From assembly GCF_004193775.1 (NCBI RefSeq), contig NC_041016.1, positions 37,597,334 through 37,661,333 on the forward strand: a DNA stretch of 64,000 bases, read 5' to 3'. The position numbers and the translations under genes were made by a program. Positions 35,404-46,168 of this stretch are shown here, piece by piece. Every line of letters starts with the position of its first letter. The stretch's first letter is position 1. The stretch comes from Glycine soja. Taxonomy: Eukaryota > Streptophyta > Magnoliopsida > Fabales > Fabaceae. Under the pieces are notes generated by a model that saw only the letters and a program-made list of their open reading frames with translations, was not told the origin of the DNA and did not search any database.

Positions 35404-38400
35404 GGCCATATCCCATATATCAATCAAAGTTCACAGCTGGCCAGCCACCACACAAGCCTCCCTGCTTTGTGGTCTTAGTTCCTTTTATCTGTTGACTGCC
35501 AGGAGCTCGCCTGCTTAGGTACATCACAGGTTCTCACTGACTGACTATGCCCGGGTTGGGTCGGGATTGGTCAAGCTTGGTTTTGGGCAATAGCACCCCA
35601 CCTGACGTCCCCAAGGTCTCCTGACCCCCGCGACATATCTCCAGGTACCACTCTATGGTCAACAATAAAAGAAGGAAGTCTCACCCTTCCACACTTCCTC
35701 ATTTCAAGCTTGTGGGATTATAGGGTACCCATCACATGTGATACTAGGTGGCGGTCGGGCGATGGTGTAAAACGATTCTCCACATCCACAAATCACGTAT
35801 AACCCACCATCCCCTACTGCCCACCTCCAACTGAGCTCACGTACTCCCACGTAGCCCTTATCCTCGTTCCTCTCAACGCCGGGTCCCCATCAATCCTCCC
35901 AAGCTTCCACAACATCCAAGTAATTCCACATTCAATCATCACAAACTAACACAGCCAAGAAAATAGGGCAAAGGCAGAAAACTCTGCCCAAAACACAAAC
36001 CAACATCACAGCTTTTCACATTCAATTACCCCAGTAACATGCTCTTCGTTCCAAATCGTTAACCGTTGGATCGACTCGAAACTTTTACTGGAAGTCTCTA
36101 GTACATAAGTCTACATTTTGAAAGTTGGGATCCACTAGAAAATGTCCAGAACCCCACATGTACTACCCTTTTCACAACCAGCCATACACAAGTATTTTTC
36201 TGCACTTATACAAATTTCTGCTGCACATTCTAACAGCAAAATTCTGCATAAAGTGCAGATTTTGAAAACCACTCTTTCCCTCATCCAATTTTGCCCAAAT
36301 TGAATCCTACAAGTCCCAAATCATGTACCAATCATGTCTAAACCAAGGACAAGCTTCAGACCAAAGCAACACAAAATCTAGGTATCCAAAACCCCTCAAT
36401 TTAATGGATTTTCAAGGTTTGAGAAGTGAAATTGAGAATGGGGTAAATTTGGAGCAAACTCTCACCTCACACAAGTCTATAACATCAATTTAAACTTGCT
36501 CAAACTGGATTTACACCTAAAATTCCACCGAATCAAAATTTGACTCCTCAACACCCAATTTTACTCTAGAAATGGCTCTTTGTTCACTTTGGTCATTTGT
36601 TTTTCTCTCTTGCACAGCCCAAGCTTCCTCATAAGTCCTAAATGACATTTCAAACTAGGATTAACTCACTTTAACCTCCAAATACCACTAAATCCAGATT
36701 TGGCCTTCAAACTCTCAAAAAAACTCACTCTTTTTCCACTCATAACACCATATTCTCACTTTCTAACCCTAGGTTAACTCTACCCTTCATCCCTAGCAGT
36801 TTTCCATAAGCAATTTCAGCACACCAACATCAAAAGCATCATCATAAAAACCCTAAAACTGAATGGGTAAGCTTAACTCACTCAAACATAACAAGTTTAG
36901 CATGCTTTCGTCAAATCTCTTCACAAATAACTATCACAAAGCATTAACCAAGCAAAACTGCCCATCATATCTCCCAAAGCCCCATACCCACGAAAATCAA
37001 GTGAGAAAGAAGTCTACCCAAACATGAAATTTCGAGGTCCCACACGTAGAGATGCGCTTCACGACTCCGTAAATGCCTTCCTTTCGCGATTTGGAGCAGA
37101 AATGGGCACCAAAGGTTGGAGCTTTGTTGGAGTTTCAATAGAGGATGAAGAAGAAAGAAAAAGCAACGTGAGGGAGAGGGAGAAAGCTTCTGAAATGTGG
37201 GCTGAGTGAGGAGAGAGAGAGTTGCTTTTTGGTTTAAAAAGGCTTTTTCTCTTTTCTATTATTTTATTTTAAGCTATGCCACATGTCTCCATTTGAGTGT
37301 AGCAAAAGGGCCCACTTTTTCTCTTGACGTGACTCATGCTCTGCCACATGAAGAGAAAAATCTGACCTTTTGAAATTCCAAAATCCTGCCTCGGTTTGCG
37401 TGTCGTTTCTCTGGTTCTAATCCCTCGCGTTTCTCTGTGCCCGTCGGGGCCAGTTTTCGAAAGTAGGCAATATATATATCAAAACGCTCAAAATAAAACC
37501 CCGAGCGTGGTTTTGTTAAATTTTAAGTCGCACGCAAAATGATGATTTTTAGACTAATTAATTGAGAATGAACCTATAACCTTCCAGTTATGGATTTCTC
37601 TTCCTTAATTAACCTAACCCGCATATCTTGCCTCCACTATTCCTACTTCTACCAGGAACATATATGCATATACACTGAATAATACTTATATATATAATCA
37701 TTCAAAATGCACCGTTTACAAAAATTCCGGGTAGAATTTCCAGGATGTCACAGATATGACCGAACGCCTTCTTGCCGGTGCATTTGCTTTTGAAAGCCGC
37801 ATCCTTCATTATCTTATTGTGCAGATTTAGCTTCCACGATCTTCCAACCTTGCCCAGGTTTCTGAGGAAGATCTTGTTATCATGTGGGCCTTTCATACCA
37901 GGCGTCATTTTGACTGGGCACACTTAGTCAGATATCGCATGCATAAGGCATTGCGATTAAATGCTCCTTTGCCATATCCACACCTTGTTACTCTCTTTTT
38001 TAGCCATTTTCAAATTCCTCTTGATTCTGAACCTTATGTTCCAATCAAGAGATCTTTTTTAATTGGTGCTGCTGTGATTGCTTCTTTTGGTTACCGCAAA
38101 GAGCATGATGGCTCTTGGGTCAAAAAGGGTGCTCAACCCGCTGATGATGAAGGCAACCTACCAACTGAAGATAGTTCCTCTCTTCTTCGAAAGCTTTTGG
38201 ACAAGTTCGATGGTCTTTAGACTTTTGTTGGTGACAAGTTTGATTCCATGGAATTGCAAGTCGACATGCGGTTCGATGCCATGGAATCAAGGATCACCAA
38301 AGTTGAAGAAGATGTCTCCTTCATCCGTACTTGCTTTGATCCACCCCCACCGCCTCCATCATCCTCTTAGTTATTTGTTATTATTATGACTAAGTATTAT

Positions 38401-38754
38401 TAGTGATTAAGTATTATTAGTACTTTGTTTTATCGCCGTGTATTTGGCTTTTTGTTGCTCTAGTTCTCGTTATTTTGCACCATTAATTATATTTCTTGAC
38501 TTTTGTTTTGGTTGATTATGACAATGTATGGATTTATTTTGGTTTAATGTTTGGCTCTGTTTGGATATTGATAGTGTTGCTTAGTTCTTTTTGATGTTGC
38601 CAAAGGGGGAGAGAACTTGAGAGAGAACTTGGGTTAGAAATCAATTAAAATCATTAAAGTTAGGCATACATGCCAAAAGATAGGGGGAGTAAGGACTGTG
38701 TGAACATGCTATCATCTTGTATATAGCTTGTCTTGATTTTAGGATTGTCATCAT

Positions 38755-38768
38755 AAAAAAGGGGGAGA
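38755..38768 (+). other. Polypurine tract of element B
   Basis: AAAAAAGGGGGAGA sits one base before the 3' LTR at 38770, as expected for priming of plus-strand synthesis. Confidence 0.88.
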
Positions 38769-38769
38769 T

Positions 38770-39827
38770 TGTAGACAAAGGATCAAGCTGATGTTTTGAT
38801 GATGCCAAAGGATTACATGTTTCTCAAAGTTTTATTCAAGACAAAGAAATCAAAGATATTCAAGATGGATGATCAAGATAGTCTCTAGAGTCTTAGGAAG
38901 ATTACATTAAATAGGAAGGGAATTCCAATTGAAGTAGCAAAAGGTTTGGCCAAGAAATTTAAGTCAAAAAAAGTCTTTTTCAAGAGATTTACTCTCTGGT
39001 AATCGATTACCAAAGGATGTAATCGATTACCAGTGGCCAAAACTGATTTACAACAGCTATTAAAATTTGAATTCAAAATTTGCACTGTGTAATCGATTAC
39101 ACATATTTGGTAATTGATTACCAGCAGTTACTGAACGTTTTTAATTCAAATTTTAAAGCTTGTAATCGATTACAGAAAATATTCTCAATTGTCACATCTT
39201 TTCATTTGGTTCTTGAATGGCTATCAAAGGCCTATATATATGTGACTTGAGACACGAATTTGCTAAGAGTTTTTTAGAACAAAAAGGTCTTATCCTCTTA
39301 AAAAGTAAAATCGCTTTATCCTCTTAAAATTCCTTGGCCAAAACACTTGTGATTCAATAAGGAATTATTTGAGTGCTCAAATTGTTCAATCTATCTCTTT
39401 CAAGAGAGATTTCTTCTTCTCCTCTTCTTTATTATGAAAAGGGATTAAGAGACCGAGGGTCTCTTGTTGTGAAAGAATTTTAAACACAAAGAAAGGATTG
39501 TCCTTGTGTGTTTAGAACTTGTAAAAGGAATTTACAAGATAGTGGAACTCTCAAGCTGGTTGCTTGGGGACTGGACGTAGGCACAAGGGTGTGGCCGAAC
39601 CAGTATAAATCTGAGTTTTCACTTTCTCTTCCCTTAAAATCCTTCATTGATTATTTTTTTATATTCATATTCAAATTGTTCTATTTGAATCAACATTTAA
39701 TAAATTCATTATTAAGGGAATTAATAACTTGAATAGAAAGTTAAATAGAATATTTAATTGGGGAAATAATTTGTAATATCTTAATTCAACCCCCCTTCTT
39801 AAGATATCTGAGGCCACTTGTCCAACA
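38770..39827 (+). repeat. 3' LTR of element B
   Basis: 1,058 bp, the partner of 18308-19400, about 2.6% different by eye. A 35-36 base deletion near 39174 removes the second palindrome of the third pair. It is followed directly by the ATCAT duplication. Confidence 0.95.
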
Positions 39828-39842
39828 ATCATTATGCCACAT

Positions 39843-40077
39843 ACTTTGTGCTGGTGTGAGAGTTCTTGATTTTGCAGATTTATTGGTATCTGATAGAGGG
39901 CTATCCAAAGAGCACAAGGACCTAGAAACACTTCATGAATTGAAGGGGCCAATGACAAGGTCTAGAGTCAAGCTTCTACAAGAAGAAATGGCCAAGAGGA
40001 TCAAGGATGGATTACTCATCAAAGGAATGGAAAGAGAAAAATCACAAGAAGCTGAATTGGAGCACGTTGAAGATTGA
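39843..40077 (+). pseudogene. C-terminal tail of a gypsy polyprotein (element D)
   Basis: The reading frame from about 39856 contains LKGPMTRSRVKLLQEEMAKR, which resembles the extreme C-terminus of pol in some soybean gypsy elements, after integrase. Its TGA at 40075-40077 overlaps the start of the following LTR. The upstream pol is missing, because B's insertion site lies only about 15 bases before it and no pol is seen left of LTR A. Confidence 0.5.
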
Positions 40078-40647
40078 TGAACAACACGCCTAGGCTTAGT
40101 GCACGCTGTCAGGCTTAGCGCGAGTTGTTTGGCTTAGCGCACACCTTCAGTGGGCTTAGCGCGAGCTGTCTGGCTTAGCCAAATTCCAACCCTAGGAGAA
40201 ATTGGGTTTAGCACACACCTTCAGCCTGAATTTACAAAAATTCCTAATTTTTGTATATTTGTGTATGGGCTTGAGCTTGATGTAAATAGGCCTTATTAGA
40301 GGCTTAGTTACCCTCTTAAGATAGTTCTATAAATACTCATTAACTCTTAATTGTAGGAACTTTTGACATAATTGAAATTAAGCTTGTGCTTGGAGAGAGC
40401 TTAGTCTCTTCTTTGGTTTTTGACTAAAAACCAAATTGATTCTTATCAAGGAAGCTATTCCTTTGTGGCGAATCCTCCTTCAGCTTATCAATTCTTCGTG
40501 GATCGTGGCCTCATTCTGTTCATCTTCTTCATCTTATCCATATTTTCTGTTTTTCTGTTCTTGATTTCTTGAAAGGTCAACAATGGTGATTGTTGAATTT
40601 GCATCCAGAACAATCCGAACCAAGCGTCCATGGCTTGGATTGCATCA
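40075..40647 (+). repeat. LTR of gypsy element D
   Basis: A 573-bp segment with TGATG at the left and CATCA at the right, a matched inverted terminus. It is preceded by a pol tail and followed by a primer-site-like TGGTAATCAGAGC at 40650. A TATA box, TATAAATA, is at 40328-40335. Five GGCTTAGCGC-type motifs lie at 40093-40181, mostly 19 bases apart. Boundaries are inferred from termini and neighbours only. Confidence 0.5.
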
Positions 40648-40649
40648 CG

Positions 40650-41355
40650 TGGTAATCAGAGCTTGAATCCGAAAAGCAGTTCAAAATTACATCCATCAAT
40701 TAGGTGCAGTTCTATCATTTTCGTTTTTGAGTTTTTCGGAAAAAATGAGAAACTTATTTTCATTTAATTCATGTTTGTTTATGTGTTTCTTGTGTGTTTT
40801 TGAGTTAATCTTGCATGTGCCTTTGATTTCCCTATCTTTTTGTTGAATTTGGAGTTGATTTGGTCATAATCTGAGTTTGGGTTGTTCTTCATGTTCTTAA
40901 TGACATTCATAGCATTGCAGAAAAAATTATGAGTTTGATCCAAAAAAAATTCTGTTGGAGAGTGTTGCGGAGTTTTTGCAAATATAAAAAAGTTTCTGGT
41001 CCTAAAAGAGAAAAATATAAGAGACCAAAGTGGAAAAAGCAAAAATATTTTGGGGTCAAAATGAAAATATCAAAAAATCTGAGGACCCAAGTGTAAAAAA
41101 AGTTTTAAAAAATTACAGTCAAAATTTAATAGCCCTCTCTCCTGGTGTGTGCTTATTGTTGTATTTTAATACTTTCATTTGTTTTGCATAATTGTAGTGG
41201 TTTATACTTAGCAGAAGCACTAAAGAGTTGAGTGGGAGAATGGAAGACATAGAAAGGAGGAGGCATCATATGGGTCACCTCATTCTTCTCAAGGAAGTGA
41301 TGATGGCTATGAAGAAGGTAGAGGACATAGACATAGGAGGAATAGGGATGGAATG
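40650..41355 (+). mobile_element. 5' internal fragment of gypsy element D (leader and gag start)
   Basis: TGGTAATCAGAGC (40650-40662) resembles an initiator-Met primer site with one extra A. A T-rich leader follows, then short purine-rich coding-like DNA near 41215-41355 with an Arg/Glu/Ser-rich translation, as in gypsy gag N-termini. It is cut by Ogre LTR E at 41356. Confidence 0.4.
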
Positions 41356-42875
41356 TGTCATACCCTAATTTCATTCGGGGACGATCGTTTGCCAACATTT
41401 GGATTTTTGCCAGCCGACTTGAGCTGCTTAACACTAATTTTCGCGCAATCTGTAGGGTTTTTTGACGTTTCGGAAGAAAATGTGCAAAATACTCAAAAAG
41501 AGGGCAAAAGGGTCACTTTTAGAGCATTTTTCAGCCCTTGAATCACCTAGACAACTTCATGATGAAGTAACCAGCTCGCCTGGGTGAGCAGGGTTACTTC
41601 AGGATGAAGTTATCAGCTTGCCTGGGCGAGCTACCTTCATCCCAAATGCCTTGTTTTTCTATAAATAGGCGTGGGAAGGCTGAAGTAAAGGGTCCCTGAG
41701 TTCCCTGAGGTCCAGAAAGAAGAATAAAGAAGAGAAAGGAAGAAGAAAGAAGAGAAAACAAGGCCGAAACGCTTTCGAATCGCATCCGTGATCGATTCCT
41801 ACACCGTTCGTCGTTCGTTCTTCGGTCGTTCTTCGTTCGTTCTTCATCCGTTCTTCGTTTTTTGTTCTTCGTCCGGTTAGTGCTTGCTTTAAGGATTTGA
41901 ACTTAATTTATGGATCCTTAGGGGTCCCCTTTATTGTTTGTGCATCTTCATCTCCTTCTTCGATCATTGGTGATCTTTTTCTTTGTTCAAAGCAAGTTTC
42001 GACTGATCGTTCATACTATAATCTCATTTAATCACCGTTAAAATAAAATTCAACCGATCATTTGCATTGTAATCTCACTTAATCGCTATTTAAATAAATT
42101 TTGACTGATATTTTGTGTCGTAAACTCTTTTCATCAATGTAAAATAAGTTTTAACCGGTCATTAACACCGTAAGTTATCTTAAAAAAGGGATTGAAGATT
42201 AGTGAGCCAAAACCAAATAAAACCAACTCATAAACTTCTTCATTTCATAAAAAAAATCAAGAGATCATTCAAAGGTCCAACGCCTTAACGATTCTCTCCT
42301 TTCAAGATCCAACGCCTTAATGATTCTCTCCTTTCAAAAATCAAGAGGTCGTTTCAAGGTCAAACGCCTTAACGACTCTCTCCTCTTTTCAAAAATCAAA
42401 AGATCGTTTCAAAGGTCCAACACCTTAAAACGACTTTTGTTAGGTTAAAATCAATCTTTCAAAAAAGATAAAAATAATGTAAACCACAAAATTTTAGACT
42501 TAATGAACTACGTAAGTCTGATTTCCTCATTGTACCCGAGGATATGTAGGAGCGAGGGAAACACCCTTGTCGACCCCAAAAAGGTAAAAAAATATAAAAA
42601 GGGAAAATAAATAATATTGAAGTCATGATTTGCACACTTGATTAGAGGCTGCCGTCCCTTGTGACGGGTGCGTGGGGTGCTAATACCTTCCCCGTGCGTA
42701 AATGACTCCCGAACCCTCACTTTAAAAATCTGTAGACTTTCGTCTTTTTGGTTTTTCTAGCATTTTCCTCGAATAAATGTTAGTGGCTACTCCGCTCATT
42801 TTCTCCCTTGGAGACAAACCCCGTGGCCCATCCAAGAGGTCTTTTCGTGCCCCTACCGAAGGGTAGGTTGCGACA
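41356..42875 (+). repeat. 5' LTR of Ogre/Tat element E
   Basis: Starts TGTCATACCCTAATTTC, as does LTR I, and ends TTGCGACA. The TATA box is at 41660-41667. Two hairpins (41574-41589 and 41616-41631), with arms GCTCGCC/GGCGAGC or one-base variants, lie 42 bases apart just upstream. The leader has four or more CCAACGCCTT hairpin units (about 42255-42440) and the conserved CTACGTAAGTCTGATTTCC block near 42508. It is 1,520 bp long. Confidence 0.85.
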
Positions 42876-43249
42876 GTTGGTGACTCCATTGGGGACGTGT
42901 TAGAGAGTTAGGCTGTTCATTTAGTATGCAATGTTTTTATCGTGACTTCTTCTTTATTTATTTTCCCTTTTCCCTTTTATCTTTTGCGTTGTCCATATTT
43001 TTATATAACCTTTGCTATGTTGTTGTGTTTAGTGTATGTTTATCTATCGATTACATTCATAGTTAGAAATACTTTTTTCTACAAACACATGACACCTACA
43101 CCTTGCACACACATTGAGATACTAGGCCCTATACCCGGGTCTATGTGAGCCATAAGGAGTGGAGGTCGATCTGTGGTCATGATGGGTCTCCGACTCACTT
43201 GATGACAATGAAGTCTCATCTTGAGTTTTCCTCTTATAGTGATGCATTG
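42876..43249 (+). mobile_element. Primer site and leader of Ogre element E, cut by LTR F
   Basis: TTGGTGACTCCATTGGGGA (from 42877) matches, with two changes, the Ogre primer site seen at 58434, which I recall being assigned to an arginine tRNA. About 350 bases of leader follow and align with 58560-58730, including GGTCTCCGACT and CTTGATGA/CTTGATAA. The alignment ends abruptly at 43249, where LTR F begins. Confidence 0.8.
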
Positions 43250-44874
43250 TGTAACACCCTGAAATGTTATTAATTATAAATCGATGTTTGATTGTGTTTA
43301 GCTTGTTGTTTAAATATATGTTTGACTTGAATGATTTGAGATATGAATTGAGTTAGTCATGTGTGAATTTCTTGATGTGGATGTTGAGTTATGTGGAGTT
43401 TTGTTGAGCAAAGTTGAAATTATGAGATTTTAGATTTTTGCCTAACCTAGTTCAGTAAAATCACAATCCCATATTCGTTAACCGTTGGATCATCTTCAAA
43501 TTTTGTACGAAGCTTCCTAAGACATATCTCCATAGTCTAACTGTTGGGATTTTGAAAATAACAACATTTAGCCTCTCGGTAAGCGCTAATGGCGCGCTAA
43601 GCCCAATTCCAACAGAGTGGGAAAGGCGCTAAGCGCCCAGAGATTTGCTAAGCCCAATTCCAATAGAGAGGGAATGGCACTGAGCGCCTAGAGGTACGCT
43701 AAGCATGATTTGCAGGTTATATATATGTCCTCAGTGTGAAAAACAAGATTTTTCACTCTACTCTTCTCCAAAACGCCACCTAAACCCTAAAACCTCATTT
43801 TTCATCACCCAAGACCACTGGTTCCGTTGAACCCCCACACCAAGAGGAACACTTTAATTGGAGGGGAATCCTTAGAATCCTACTCAAGGATTCGGTTGAG
43901 AAAATTTCCCAATCCTCCGTTTCAAAGCTTCTCTGAGGTAATCTTCATTCCTAAACCCTTCTCCTAGCTAGTTTGAGTTCCTCTTAGTGTCTCTTTGTGT
44001 GTTGGGTACTGTATTAGGGTGTTTTTACACTTCCTTTGAAAAACCCTAGAGAATGAGACATTGTAAAAGTTATCTTTTTATAACATTGAGGTTATTTTTG
44101 TGGCATTCACTGAACCCCGGTCACATTGGCCTGATCGGAATTTCAAAACAATGTTTCCTTTTTGTAGAATCCAAAATACCCCTCAGCCCTTTACGTTTTG
44201 ATAAGGGTATTTGACCCTGAATGTTGTCATTGACCTTGATTTCGAAATCTATATTGATTTTCCATCAATTTGACATATAGAGACTTGCGTTTAGACTGAC
44301 GAGCGTGAACGAGAGAGAGACCTTTGATTAATGCAAAGAGGAACTGACGGAGAGGTCAAGATAGGTGAGGGAAGTTTATTATAAAATGTACCGTTTTTGA
44401 TACCATAGTTTGGGTCAGGGAACCTAACTAAGGGAATACATGCCTGTCCCTGTTGCATGCTGAGTTTTTCTTTAGAAAACAATGCTTTTGACGAATGGGA
44501 TGTGATAAATCTATTGTTGATGAATAAAATAATTGTCCTTATTTGACTTGTGTTGTTTGAAGACATGTGAAGTGTGAATCTTAGGCATGAAAAAAATATA
44601 TGTATATGCGGAATGTGACTTACTGTTGATGTTGCTATTGATGACATTAATTGAAATGTGGTGATGTTGATATTTATGATGATATTGATTTGAGATGACG
44701 TTGCTAATGAAGATCATGTCAACGTGAATTGATGTTATTATTGATGATTATGTGAATATGAAATGAGATTGTTGTTGTGGTTGTTGATAACATCATTGAG
44801 ATGAGATGATGTTTATGTTGAGAATGATATTGAAATGGAATGTTGATGATGTTGGAAATACATTGAGATGTGCA

Positions 44875-45360
44875 TGTTGTATATGTTCATGGGGGGCTGT
44901 AGTGACCTTGTTGGATGTCCCTTATGTGGGAGACTAGAGTGGTTAAAGAATTTAAGCATCTCTAAGGGGAATGCTTAGGAGCTTTAATTCATCCATGGTC
45001 ATTGTACTTGATGGTGCCCATGTTTCATATGTTGGATGTTGTGTATGTTCGTAGGGGGGTGCATTGACCTTGCCGGATGTCCTTGGTGGGGGAAAATAGA
45101 GTGGTTAAAGAGTTTAAACATCTCAGAGGGGATGTTTAGGATCTTTAATTCATCCTGGTCTTTGTACTTGATGGTGCTCACGTTCATGCGTCGTATGTTG
45201 TGTATGTCCTTGGGGGGGTGCATTGACCTTGTCGGATGTTCCCGGTGGGGGAAAAATAGAGTGGTTAAAGAGTTTAAACATCTATGAGGGGTTGCTTAGG
45301 ATCTTTAATTCATCCATGGTCTTTGCACTTGATGGTGCCCATGTTTCATGCCTCATATGA
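44875..45360 (+). repeat. Three tandem 160-bp units in LTR F
   Basis: Units start near 44877, 45038 and 45198. Each has GTTGTGTATGTTC, GGGGGG, TGACCTTG, CGGATGTCC, AGAGTGGTTAAAGA, TTTAAACATCT, TTTAATTCATCC and TTGATGGTGC in order. Short open frames across them come from the repeat structure. Confidence 0.85.
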
Positions 45361-45412
45361 CACGAGAAATAGTATAAACTATGGCAGTATGTACTTTGTA
45401 CTACGGGGTGCG

Positions 45413-46168
45413 TGATGCAATCCTACCCCCCAAGGGCATTGGATAGAAGACTCCAAGAAGATTGGGCCAAAGATGCAAGAGAAGGCCCTAGGGTTCTCAT
45501 GAGCCTTAGGATAGATTTTGGGCCCATGGGCTAAGTATGAGCCCACTTATCTTTGTACATATTAGATTAAGGTTTCATTAATTTTGGGCCTTGTATTTAG
45601 GGCTACATAATGTAGGTAGGGTACCCTAGAAATGTAGGATTTTCCAGCCCTTATATTTTAGGGCACCTAGACTAGTTTTTGTATTAGGGGTAGTTTTGTA
45701 ATTTCATATGCATTAAGTGAATATTTGATGTGTGTGTTAAGAAATAAATTTAATTGAATTGGGAGAAGCCCAATCCAATTAAATTTTAGAGGTGGAGGTG
45801 AGCATTTGCTTGCTACACCCCATTGCCACATCATATAGTCACACTTTGTGCATGTCCTTCATGCTTTACATGCCTCATGACACCTAAGCACACTTAGTGG
45901 AGAATCTTGAACTTGATCTTGGATTAGTGGGCTGAACCATATCTGAAATTCACTAATCATAATTAGTGAAATTTTGGCTCCACAAATTCAATTTTAAATT
46001 CAAGTGAAATTTGAATAGAAATTCAAATTTGCCTCCAATTTTGTGTGACACTTAGGCTATAAATAGAGACTATGTGTGTGTGTTTCAAACTTTGAACATT
46101 TGAAAATTAAACTTCAGATTTCAGAGCTCTTTTAGAGCACAAATTTTCGTGCTCTCCTCTTTCAGAGC
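45413..46168 (+). mobile_element. Truncated LTR of unrelated element X
   Basis: Starts TGATGCAATCCTACCCCCC and carries TATAAATA at 46058-46065, then GCTC-rich short repeats (AGAGCTC, GAGCAC). At about 46168 it joins the minus-strand RT frame of G in mid-domain, without any LTR terminus. It therefore appears to be a 5' LTR fragment fused to G, head to head. Confidence 0.5.

Larger units (their letters stand above)
33895..37752 (-). repeat. 5' LTR of chromovirus C (right copy)
   Basis: 3,858 bp, the partner of 25275-29157. Differences include loss of one palindrome of the first pair near 35030 and a one-base loss that shifts the acidic frame. The right copy also has 9-14 extra bases near 36120; the solo LTR has a similar tract there, so the left copy was probably the one shortened. 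Confidence 0.95.
25270..37757 (-). mobile_element. Ty3/gypsy chromovirus C (Tekay/Del-like), nested in B
   Basis: A complete element on the minus strand. Its 5' LTR is 33895-37752, its 3' LTR 25275-29157, and its internal region 29158-33894. A perfect GATAT duplication flanks it (25270-25274, 37753-37757). Internal order is gag, zinc knuckles, protease, RT, RNase H, integrase, chromodomain; integrase after RNase H marks Ty3/gypsy and the chromodomain marks a chromovirus. LTRs of about 3.9 kb suit the Tekay/Del group. A sample of roughly 600 aligned LTR bases shows about ten differences, fewer than B's LTRs, consistent with C being the later insertion. Confidence 0.95.
24755..38367 (+). pseudogene. 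Third (env-like) ORF of B, split by element C
   Basis: The N-terminal part, 24755 to about 25274, starts MAESSKKRKG with a Ser/Ala-rich, basic leader. It continues into a globular part (SRSIIDPKFIDMEFF, FHDLTQLSSDGVPFEG) that I associate with a family annotated only as putative plant transposon protein. The 12,478-base insertion C plus its GATAT duplication cuts the frame. The C-terminal part resumes at 37758 and includes FHTRRHFDWAHLVRYRMHK, SFLIGAAVIASFGYR and, after a TAG near 38218, a heptad-like segment ending in proline and serine runs at about 38367. No signal peptide or membrane helix is visible, so a true envelope role is not supported. Function unknown. Confidence 0.75.
18303..39832 (+). 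mobile_element. Copia element B (SIRE/Maximus-like), split by chromovirus C
   Basis: Boundaries are exact: 5' LTR 18308-19400, 3' LTR 38770-39827, and target-site duplication ATCAT at 18303-18307 and 39828-39832. Contents in order: initiator-Met-type primer site, gag with two zinc knuckles, protease, integrase, RT, RNase H, a palindrome/TATA block, an env-like third ORF, and a polypurine tract. A 12.5 kb gypsy element is inserted in the third ORF; without it, B is about 9.0 kb. Gag-integrase-RT order is that of Ty1-copia, and the extra ORF after pol suggests the SIRE/Maximus lineage. By eye the LTRs differ at about 27 positions over roughly 1,058 bases plus one 35-36 base deletion. Confidence 0.95.

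Noticed and set aside
24755..38367. Third copia ORF as a true viral envelope gene
   Set aside because: No signal peptide, membrane helix or glycoprotein-like Cys pattern is visible; the name env-like is kept only for its position.
44999..45287. Open frames on both strands over LTR F tandem repeats
   Set aside because: They come from three 160-bp units whose length keeps frames partly open; the opposing frames cannot both be genes.
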